In this document: positions 57,018 to 64,000 of the stretch, piece after piece
How the letters are laid out: the number at the start of each line of letters is the position of its first letter
Numbering within the stretch: position 1 is the first letter of the stretch
Source: Allobosea sp. CS1GBMeth4
GTDB taxonomy: Bacteria; Pseudomonadota; Alphaproteobacteria; Rhizobiales; Beijerinckiaceae
Length of the DNA stretch: 64,000 bases
Assembly: GCF_900185715.1 (NCBI RefSeq)
Contig: NZ_FYAS01000014.1
Coordinates: 150,583-214,582, forward strand
Direction: 5' to 3'
Notes under the pieces: generated by a model
Seen by the model: only the letters and a program-made list of their open reading frames with translations
Databases searched by the model: none
What the model was told of the DNA's origin: nothing
Position numbers and translations under genes: made by a program

Positions 57018-59285
57018 TCAGTGGCGGTCCTGGCGCGTGGCCTCGATGATCCGCTCGGCCATGGTCCGCGAGCCGGCTTCGGAGAACGCGCCTTCATGAC
57101 CTTCGCCGTCGACGGCGAAGCAGGGCGTGTCCGGCGCGAGATGGCCCGCCCAGCCCAATGTGGCGTCCGGGGGCCAGCCGGGCGGGATCGCGCCACTCCT
57201 GAAGACCAGGACACGCCCCTCGTAGCGTGGCAGCGCATAGCGCTGGACCAGCGCCTCGAGCTCGTCGGTCGTGCGCCAGAAATCGGCCTCGTCGGCCGCT
57301 TCCTCGGCCGGCCGCCAGAAGAGCAGGCGCTTCGCCTGCCGGACCGCGGCGGTCGATTGCAGCCAGAACGACATCCGCGTCACGAAGCTGCGCGGCCCGG
57401 CACGCCAGAACCGGCGGGCGAAGCGGGCCGCGCGCTTCAGCCTGAACCGCAGGCGCGCGAGGTAAGGCTGCCGCAGAAAATAACCCGGTGCCCAGCAGTC
57501 GATCAGCACGACCAGATCGACCTGCCTGCCGCTCGCGGCCAGCTGGCGTGCGACTTCCAGGGCGATCACCCCGGAGCGGCAGAAGCCGGCGAGCCGGTAA
57601 CCGCCCTCGGGCCTGGTCGCGACGATCGCCTCGCAATAGGCGGCCGCGAGCTGCTCGATCGAGGTCGGAGCCGCGCCGTTCACCAGCGGATCGAGCAGCT
57701 GCAGCGCGGCGAAGGGCTGATCCGGGCCGAGCTCGTGGGACAGCGGCCGGTACAGACGCAGATTATGGGCGGTGTGGTTGAGGGCGAACAGGGTCGGCTG
57801 CGAGCCGGCCTGCTGCAGCCAGGTCCGGCGCAGCGCCGTCGCGTCGATCACGGGCGGGGGGGCGGGCGTCGCCGGCAGCCAGAGCGGCGAGGCGATCGGC
57901 AGCGAGGCTGGCGCCGGCCGCGGCAGGCGCGCCGTCGGATCGGCGACGAGCCTCTCGGCCAGGCTCTCGAACTGCGCCGCCAGCTCGCTCGCGGTCCCTT
58001 CATCGTAGAGGTCGCGATGATATTCGCAGGTCAGGCGCCAGCCTTCCTCGCGCTCGACCAGGATGAAGTTGAGATCGTAGAGGGCGCCCGGCAGGGGCGA
58101 GGGGATGCCAGACAGCTGGAAGCTGTCATTGGCGAGCTCGCCGATGAAGGCGCGCTGGACGATGAAGTTGATCGAGACCGGCGGCCGGCCGGCATCGTCG
58201 CTGCCGGGCAGCAGCGGGACGAGCCGGTCGAACGGCCATTGGTGATGGTCGACGGCGTCCTCGAACGTGTCGCGGGCTGCCTGGCAGAGATCGAGGAAGC
58301 TCTGCTCGTCCGAGAGCCTGGTCCGCAGCACCAGCGTGTTGACGAAGGGGCCGACGATCCCTTCCAGCTCGACATCGTCGCGGTTCGCGAACTGCGTGCT
58401 CAGCACGATGTCGGAGGCGCCGGTGCGTTGCCGGAGCAGCGTCAGGAGGACGGCGTAAGCCGCCGAAAAGAAGGTCGTCCCCTCCCGGCGCGCGAGATCG
58501 GCGAGCCCGGCGGTCACCGGGCGGGGCAGCAATCGCGACAGCGAGGCGCCGCTCGTGCTGCGCGTCGCGGGGCGCGGGCGGTCGGGCGGCACCTCGACGA
58601 TCGGCAGCCCCGCGAGCTTGCCCAGCCAATAGGCTTCTTCGCGCGCGAGCGCCTCGCTGGCCATGCCGTCGCGGCTTCCCTCGGCGAAGTCGGAATATTG
58701 CAGCGGAAGCTCGGGCAGGACCGGCTCCCGGCCACGGCCGAGCGCCTGATAGGCCGCGACGAAATCCTTGGCGACGAGGCCCATCGACCAGCCGTCGCTG
58801 ACGATGTGGTGGGCGACGACCAGGATCACGGCCTCGGCGCGGCTCTTGCGCAGCAGCGTCGCCCGCAACAGCGGAGCCTCGTCGAGGTCGAAGCGCGTGC
58901 ACGCCTCGCTCTGGGCGATGCGATCGGCCTCCCTGGTCCGGTCCGCCTCCGGCAGGCCGGAGAGGTCGATCTCCGGCAGCTTGAAGGGAACATGCTCGCT
59001 GATCGCCTGGACGGGGCGGCCATCCTCCAGCCGGATCGCCGTGCGCAGCGATTCGTGCCGGTCCAGGATCGCCTGGAAGGCCTCCTGCGCGAGCGCGGCG
59101 TCCAGGTGCCCGCGGATCCGCCATTTGACCGCGATGTTGAGCGCCGGCGTGCCCGGGTCCCGGCTATCGATCTCCCAATAGCGCTCCTGCGCCGACGAGC
59201 ATCTCGCCGTCGTCGCGATGCGATCCGGCTCGCGGGGGTGCGGTTCCGGTTCGCGCGTGAACTGGTTCGCCATGGCTTCGTTCAC
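57018..59285 (-). CDS. Stand-alone NRPS condensation-thioesterase protein
   Basis: The 755-residue protein has a condensation domain (about 25-460; active site 'H-H-I-V-S-D-G' near 58791-58811, plus 'N-R-D-D-V-E-L-E-G-I-V-G-P-F-V-N-T') and a C-terminal thioesterase (about 500-755). No adenylation or carrier domain lies between them. The thioesterase elbow is 'G-F-C-R-S-G', with Cys (codon 57579-57581) for the usual Ser; its His is in 'D-G-E-G-H-E-G-A-F'. It starts inside the stop of the upstream NRPS gene (ATGA). It may join the peptide to a free or separate acceptor, then release it. Confidence 0.93.
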   Translation of the reverse strand: MNEAMANQFTREPEPHPREPDRIATTARCSSAQERYWEIDSRDPGTPALNIAVKWRIRGHLDAALAQEAFQAILDRHESLRTAIRLEDGRPVQAISEHVPFKLPEIDLSGLPEADRTREADRIAQSEACTRFDLDEAPLLRATLLRKSRAEAVILVVAHHIVSDGWSMGLVAKDFVAAYQALGRGREPVLPELPLQYSDFAEGSRDGMASEALAREEAYWLGKLAGLPIVEVPPDRPRPATRSTSGASLSRLLPRPVTAGLADLARREGTTFFSAAYAVLLTLLRQRTGASDIVLSTQFANRDDVELEGIVGPFVNTLVLRTRLSDEQSFLDLCQAARDTFEDAVDHHQWPFDRLVPLLPGSDDAGRPPVSINFIVQRAFIGELANDSFQLSGIPSPLPGALYDLNFILVEREEGWRLTCEYHRDLYDEGTASELAAQFESLAERLVADPTARLPRPAPASLPIASPLWLPATPAPPPVIDATALRRTWLQQAGSQPTLFALNHTAHNLRLYRPLSHELGPDQPFAALQLLDPLVNGAAPTSIEQLAAAYCEAIVATRPEGGYRLAGFCRSGVIALEVARQLAASGRQVDLVVLIDCWAPGYFLRQPYLARLRFRLKRAARFARRFWRAGPRSFVTRMSFWLQSTAAVRQAKRLLFWRPAEEAADEADFWRTTDELEALVQRYALPRYEGRVLVFRSGAIPPGWPPDATLGWAGHLAPDTPCFAVDGEGHEGAFSEAGSRTMAERIIEATRQDRH

Positions 59286-62200
59286 CCTCTCTCACGCTGC
59301 GAGACGGCATTCGGGACATTCGCCTGTCCGCCATCGCGCGCGTTCCGCCAGGGCCGCTTCCAGAAGGTCGCGGCCGGAGTGGCGGCCTCGGCGGCAGGCT
59401 CGTCCGGCAGCGCCGCCGCAACGGCGGCGATCGTCCGGTTGCGGAAGAAGTCGCGGGCCGCGAGCTTGAGGCCCTCGCGGCGGGCGCGGCTGGTGATCTG
59501 GAAGATGCTGAGCGAGTCGGCGCCGAGGTCGAACAGGTCGTCGTCGACGCCGACATCCTCGCGCCGCAGCACCTCGCTCCAGATCCGGACCAGCGTCTCC
59601 TCGACGGGGGTGCGCGGCATGGCCCTGGCGACCGTCTGGTCGGCTTTCGGCGCTGCGCCGGCGGCATCCGGCGCCGGCAGCGCGGCGCGGTCGAGCTTTC
59701 CGCTCGGGTTCAGCGGCAGGGCCGGCAGGCCGACCCAGGCGGTCGGGACCATGTAGTCAGGCAGTTCCTGCGCCAGCGCGGTGCGCAGCTCGGCCGGGGG
59801 CGGGCTGTCCACGCCGGTGACGTAATAGCAGACCAGCCGCGGCTCGCCCGGCACGTCCTCGCGCAGGATCACGGCCGAGACGATGCCGGTCTTGCGCGCC
59901 AGCACGGCCTCGATCTCGCCCGGCTCGATGCGGAAGCCGCGCAGCTTGACCTGATGGTCGAGCCGCCCGAGATGCAGGATGCGGCCGTCCGGGAGGTACT
60001 TGGCACGGTCGCCGGTGCGGTAGGCCCTGGCGCTGCGGGCGGGGTCGACCGGGTTGGCGACGAAACTCCTGGCGGTGAGCTTCGGGTTGTTGGCGTAGCC
60101 GCGGGCCAGGCCGGCGCCGGCGATCAGCAATTCGCCGGGGATGCCGACGCCGACCGGCGCGTCGTTGCCGTCGACGATGTAGAACTGCGTGTTGGCGATC
60201 GGCTGGCCGATGGTGACGACCTCGTCCTCCGGCCGGATGCGGGCGACCGAGGACCAGATCGTGGTCTCGGTCGGCCCGTACATGTTCCAGAGCTCGCCAC
60301 CGCCCTCGAGCAGCCTGCGCGCGAGTTCGAGCGGCAGCGCCTCGCCGCCGCAGAGCATGCGCAGGCCGGGCCGCGAACGGAAGCCGGCTTCGAGCAGCAG
60401 GCGCCAGGTCATCGGCGTCGCCTGCAGGACGGTCGCGCCGCTCTGCTCGAGCCGCGCCAGCAGCTCGGCCCCGTCCTTCGCCTCGTCCGCGGTCGCGATC
60501 GCGACCCGGCCGCCCTGGACGAGCGGCAGCAGCAGCTCCAGCGCGGCGATGTCGAAGGTCACCGTCGTGATGGCGAGCAGGGTGTCCGTGCCCGAGAAGC
60601 CCGGTTCGCGCGCCATCGCGAAGAGCAGGTTGGACAGCCCGCCATGGGTGACCTCGACGCCCTTCGGCGCCCCGGTCGAGCCCGAGGTGTAGATCACATA
60701 GGCGAGATGCTCCGGCGTGACCGCCGCCGTCCTGATCCCGGCCAGATTGATCGTGGTCTGGTCGACGTCGATGAGCACCAGCCCCTCGTCGGGCTCCAGG
60801 ACGGCCGGGTCGAGCGGGCCGGCGACCAGGAGCGCGACAGCCTCCGAATCCCGCAGGATCCGCTGGATGCGCGCCTTCGGCATCACCGGATCGAGCGGCA
60901 CATAGGGGAAGCCGGCCTTGAGGGCGCCGAGCATGCCGGCGACGAGGGCCGGCGAGCGTTCGATCAACAGGCCGACGCGGCTTTCCGGCGCATCGATGCG
61001 GGCCGTCAGCTCGGCGGCGATGCGGTCGGCCCAGGCGTTCAGGGCGGCATAGGAGAGCTGGCGGTCGCCGCAGGACACGGCGATCGCCTCCGGCTGCTGC
61101 TGAACCTGTCGCTCGAAGGCCGGAATCGTGCCGGCGTCGAGCTGGAACGCGACCTCGGTGTCGTTGATGTCGCCGACCAGCCGCTGCCGTTCCTCGCCCT
61201 CGATCAGGGGCATCGCGCCGATGAGGATATCGGGATTGGCGACGAAGGCGGCGAGCAGCGTGCGGTAATGGCCGAGCCAGCGGTCGATCGTCGCCTCGTC
61301 GAAGAGGTCGGCGCCATAGCAGCAGTCGATGCGCAGGCCGTCATCGGATTCACCGATGTTGACGTAGAGATCGAAGGTCGAGAAGGCCTTGGGGTTCGGT
61401 TCGACGCTTGCGTCGATGCCCGGCCCGAAATCGAGATTCCCGGCCAGCCGCTCGAGGTTGAACTGAACCTCGACCAGCGGCAGCCGCCCCGACACCGGCG
61501 GGACGCGCAGCCGCTTCAGCAGCGCCCCGAGCGTGAAGCTCTGGTGTTCGTAGGCGTCCAGAACGAGGCGCCCGACCTTGTCGAGATGGGCGGAGAACGG
61601 CTCCGCCGGGTCGATGCCGCCGCGGATCGGCAGGAAGTTGACGCAATGGCCGACGGGCGTGGGGCCTTCGAGCAGGGATTGTCCGGCGGCGGGAACGCCG
61701 ATGACGAGGTCGCGCTGTCCGGAGAGCCGCAGCAGCAGAACCTGAAAGGCGGCGAAGAGCGTGGCGAACAGGGTCCGTCGGCGGCGGGCGCCGGCCGCTT
61801 TCACATTGCGATAGAGTTCGGCGTCGATGAAGCTGGTGCGCGTGCCGCCGCGGAAGCTGCGCTGCGCCTGCCGCGGCCGGTCGGTCGGCAGTTCCAGAGG
61901 CGCGGGACGCTCTGCGAACATCCCGACCCAGTAGGCCGCGGCCTCCTCCGTGCGCGGGTCCTGGCGGGTCGCCGCGGCATAGTCGGCGAAGGGCATCGGC
62001 GCCGGCAGGGCGCCCGTGCCGGCGCGATAGGCCGTCGCGACCTCGTCGAGCAGGATATTCGTCGACCAGCCGTCGCAGACGATGTGATGCGCCGAGAGGA
62101 TCAGCACGTGCCGGCTTTCGCCGAGGCGGAGAATCTCGGCCTCCGCGACCGGTCCCTGCACCAGATCGTGCGGCCGGTTCGCATAGGCCTCGATCCTGGC

Positions 62201-64000
62201 GCGCAGCGCGGCCTGCGGGTCGGGCTCGCCGCGCAGGTCGCCGATGGCGACCGGGAAGGCCTCCGAGGGTGAGATCCGCATCGTCTCGCCGGCGGCGGAG
62301 AAACGTGCCTGCAGGATCGCATGCCGGGAGGCGACCTGCCTGACCGCCTCGGCGAGACGAAGCGCGTCGACCTCGCCGTCGAGCGTCAGGCTGACGGATT
62401 CGTTGAAGGCGGCGCTCGCCTCCGGGCCGGTCTGGTCCGAGAGCCAGATTTCGGTCTGGGCCTCGGTCAGCGGAAGCTCGATCGGCGCAGGCGCGGCGGA
62501 GCTGTCCGTCACGGGCTCGGCCGTCGTTCCCGGCAGCATCCCGTCGCGGCGCATCAGCGCGAGGCTGTCCTCGAAGGCGGCGACGATCGCCGCGATCTCG
62601 GCCTCGCCGTGCTCGGTCGTCAGGAAGCAGGGATAGTGCTCCTGGATGAAGATGCCGCGCGCGCGCAGATGGTAATGCAGCAGGCTGCCGAGCCGGTGGT
62701 CGCGCGCCGGCTCGAAATAGAAGACGCTGCCATAGCTCTCGATCGGCACATCCCAGCCGGCCTTGGCGAAGACGCGCCGCAGGGCTTCGACGAGCTGGCG
62801 CATGCGCTGCGTCAGCGCCTCGGTCAGGGCCGGGCCTTCCGCCTTGACGTGCTTCAGCACGGCGACCGTGGCCGCGAGCACCAGCGGATGCCGGACGAAG
62901 GTCCCGGCGAAGAAGGTGACGCCGACCTCGGGCACGCTGTCGTCGCCGAAGCGCCAGGCGCCGCCGTCGAGCGCATCCATGAAGCGGGCCTGGCCGGCCA
63001 GCAGGCCGACCGGCAGACCGCCGCCGACGACCTTGCCATAGGTGGCGAGGTCCGGCTCGATGCCGAGCAGGGCCTGCACTCCGGCCGGATGGACGCGGAA
63101 GCCGGTGACGACCTCGTCGAAGACCAGGGCCGTGCCCGAGCGTTCGGTGATCGTCCGCAGCTCCCGGAGGAAGTCGGCGGGGAGATAGCCCGGCCGGCGG
63201 CTCTGGACCGGCTCGACCAGCACGGCGGCGAGCTCGTGCGCGTGCTCGCGCAGCCAAGCGAGGCTCTCGTCGGTCCCGTAGTCGAGCACGGTCATGCGCC
63301 CGACGGCGTCTGCAGGGATGCCGGGGGCGGCCGGCACGGAGCGGCGCTGCTCGCCGGCCCCGACGCCGCGGACCAGGACCTCGTCGAACTGGCCGTGATA
63401 GGCGCCGGAAAAGGCCACGATCCGATCGCGGCCGGTGACGGTGCGGGCGACGCGCATCGCCGCCATCACCGCTTCGGAGCCGGTGTTGCAGAAGGCGACG
63501 CGGGCGTGGCCGGTCAGTTCGCAGAACAGGCGCGCGGCTTCGTGCGCCAGCGGCGATTGCGGGCCGATGGCGAAGCCGTCCTTCAGCTGGGCCTCGACCC
63601 CCTCGACGACGAAGTCGGGCGCGTGGCCGAAGGCGGTCTGGCCGTAGCCGTTGACGAGGTCGATGTAGGCGTTGCCGTCGACATCCCAGATCCGGGCGCC
63701 CTTCGCGCGCGCGGCGACGATCGGATAGACCATCTCCTTCCAGTCGGCGGCGAAGCCTGACACGGTGCGGGGGTCGGCCAGGACCGGGCGATGCTCGTCC
63801 GCGAGGCGCTTCGACGTCGCGGTCCTGGCGACATAGAGGCTCGTCAGCCTTGCGATATGGGCGCGCTGAGCGTCGCTGAGGGTTTCACCGCCCGTGCGGA
63901 TCAGCGGCTTGAAGCGCGCCGTCGAACCGGCTGCGGCGCCGGCCGCGGACGCGGACGCGGGCGCCGGTCGGGGCGGGGCCGCCGGCGGCGGCGCCAGCGC
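59282..64000 (-). CDS. Multidomain NRPS with embedded class III aminotransferase: AT-C-A-PCP (N-terminus beyond window edge)
   Basis: The frame is open to the window edge, giving 1572 residues in view. After an Ala/Pro/Gly-rich linker and 'A-R-F-K-P-L', a GSAM-type PLP aminotransferase follows (about 80-500; Lys in 'Y-G-K-V-V-G-G-G-L-P' at 63032-63034). Then a condensation domain ('H-H-I-V-C-D-G', about 62070-62090), an adenylation domain ('Y-T-S-G-S-T-G-A-P-K-G', 'N-M-Y-G-P-T-E-T-T', about 61170-59700) and a carrier domain ('D-L-G-A-D-S-L'). Such aminotransferases in mycosubtilin-type lines make beta-amino acyl units on a carrier. Aligning to GrsA by eye gives specificity code D-I-L-Q-C-G-M-I-W-K, close to glycine codes. 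Confidence 0.94.
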   Translation of the reverse strand, partial: ALAPPPAAPPRPAPASASAAGAAAGSTARFKPLIRTGGETLSDAQRAHIARLTSLYVARTATSKRLADEHRPVLADPRTVSGFAADWKEMVYPIVAARAKGARIWDVDGNAYIDLVNGYGQTAFGHAPDFVVEGVEAQLKDGFAIGPQSPLAHEAARLFCELTGHARVAFCNTGSEAVMAAMRVARTVTGRDRIVAFSGAYHGQFDEVLVRGVGAGEQRRSVPAAPGIPADAVGRMTVLDYGTDESLAWLREHAHELAAVLVEPVQSRRPGYLPADFLRELRTITERSGTALVFDEVVTGFRVHPAGVQALLGIEPDLATYGKVVGGGLPVGLLAGQARFMDALDGGAWRFGDDSVPEVGVTFFAGTFVRHPLVLAATVAVLKHVKAEGPALTEALTQRMRQLVEALRRVFAKAGWDVPIESYGSVFYFEPARDHRLGSLLHYHLRARGIFIQEHYPCFLTTEHGEAEIAAIVAAFEDSLALMRRDGMLPGTTAEPVTDSSAAPAPIELPLTEAQTEIWLSDQTGPEASAAFNESVSLTLDGEVDALRLAEAVRQVASRHAILQARFSAAGETMRISPSEAFPVAIGDLRGEPDPQAALRARIEAYANRPHDLVQGPVAEAEILRLGESRHVLILSAHHIVCDGWSTNILLDEVATAYRAGTGALPAPMPFADYAAATRQDPRTEEAAAYWVGMFAERPAPLELPTDRPRQAQRSFRGGTRTSFIDAELYRNVKAAGARRRRTLFATLFAAFQVLLLRLSGQRDLVIGVPAAGQSLLEGPTPVGHCVNFLPIRGGIDPAEPFSAHLDKVGRLVLDAYEHQSFTLGALLKRLRVPPVSGRLPLVEVQFNLERLAGNLDFGPGIDASVEPNPKAFSTFDLYVNIGESDDGLRIDCCYGADLFDEATIDRWLGHYRTLLAAFVANPDILIGAMPLIEGEERQRLVGDINDTEVAFQLDAGTIPAFERQVQQQPEAIAVSCGDRQLSYAALNAWADRIAAELTARIDAPESRVGLLIERSPALVAGMLGALKAGFPYVPLDPVMPKARIQRILRDSEAVALLVAGPLDPAVLEPDEGLVLIDVDQTTINLAGIRTAAVTPEHLAYVIYTSGSTGAPKGVEVTHGGLSNLLFAMAREPGFSGTDTLLAITTVTFDIAALELLLPLVQGGRVAIATADEAKDGAELLARLEQSGATVLQATPMTWRLLLEAGFRSRPGLRMLCGGEALPLELARRLLEGGGELWNMYGPTETTIWSSVARIRPEDEVVTIGQPIANTQFYIVDGNDAPVGVGIPGELLIAGAGLARGYANNPKLTARSFVANPVDPARSARAYRTGDRAKYLPDGRILHLGRLDHQVKLRGFRIEPGEIEAVLARKTGIVSAVILREDVPGEPRLVCYYVTGVDSPPPAELRTALAQELPDYMVPTAWVGLPALPLNPSGKLDRAALPAPDAAGAAPKADQTVARAMPRTPVEETLVRIWSEVLRREDVGVDDDLFDLGADSLSIFQITSRARREGLKLAARDFFRNRTIAAVAAALPDEPAAEAATPAATFWKRPWRNARDGGQANVPNAVSQRERG

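Noticed and set aside
57021..59756. 911-residue open frame on the plus strand
   Set aside because: It is the antisense shadow of the condensation-thioesterase and NRPS genes; composition is Arg/Glu/Asp-rich without motifs.
59954..62272. 772-residue open frame on the plus strand
   Set aside because: Antisense to the adenylation and condensation domains; no protein-like features.
1..64000. CRISPR array, rRNA genes, complete insertion sequence or prophage
   Set aside because: No regularly spaced repeats, rRNA signatures or intact transposase/phage structural genes were seen; only the fragmentary integrase at 26.2-26.4 kb.

Overview
This is high-GC DNA from an alphaproteobacterium, most likely a Hyphomicrobiales (Rhizobiales) member close to Bosea. 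The pointers are the rplU-rpmA-acetyltransferase order, an L21 with a long C-terminal extension, tripartite tricarboxylate (TTT) receptors, a methanogen-output-domain protein beside a NarX-type kinase, and very GC-biased codon use. The genus is inferred; nothing in the window proves it.

Layout. 1-5140 is housekeeping: acetyltransferase (cut by the left edge), rpmA, rplU, tRNA-Ser(CGA), selO, a hypothetical protein and a Tex30/KANL3-like hydrolase. 5564-10197 (minus) is a catabolic operon: TTT receptor, alpha/beta-hydrolase-fold protein lacking its nucleophile, small alpha+beta protein, carboxymuconolactone-decarboxylase-like protein, SDR and LigI-like amidohydrolase. A LysR gene diverges from it. 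11361-25962 looks like one regulon of an IclR-type regulator (21166-21945). Three near-identical 17-bp palindromes lie before a CoA-transferase/thioesterase/MmgE-PrpD/FadB-like/thiolase operon, between tctB and iclR, and before a TTT receptor/crotonase/ADP-forming acyl-CoA synthetase operon. Together these would import and degrade an unknown carboxylic acid through CoA thioesters. 25959-26588 is a scar: a truncated thioesterase, a frameshifted integrase piece, an RND efflux permease piece and a perfect 22-bp palindrome.

26589-32508 holds a LysR regulator diverging from an RraA-like aldolase, an aminotransferase and a complete polar amino-acid ABC importer. 32650-39627 is a LacI-controlled sugar/polyol locus: binding protein and two permeases without an ATPase, Gfo/Idh/MocA dehydrogenase, ThuA protein, LacI regulator, and a divergent SDR, with a 22-bp candidate operator between the divergent genes. 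39943-43614 encodes a Cys/His-rich small membrane protein and a FecB/FecCD/ATPase iron-complex importer.

44010-64000 is the most unusual part. It starts with a glycosyltransferase, two orphan NarL/LuxR regulators with degenerate receivers, and an overlapping MetOD1-kinase-response-regulator operon preceded by about 930 bp of AT-rich non-coding DNA. It continues into a surface-polymer/peptide locus: a putative glycosyltransferase, a methyltransferase, a single protein joining an O-antigen ligase/polymerase to a parallel beta-helix, a Wzx-like flippase, a phosphopantetheinyl transferase, a stand-alone condensation-thioesterase protein, and the end of a large NRPS (aminotransferase-C-A-PCP, running off the right edge). 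The mix of polymer export and ligation genes with a short NRPS line suggests a peptide-modified or lipopeptide-like envelope product.
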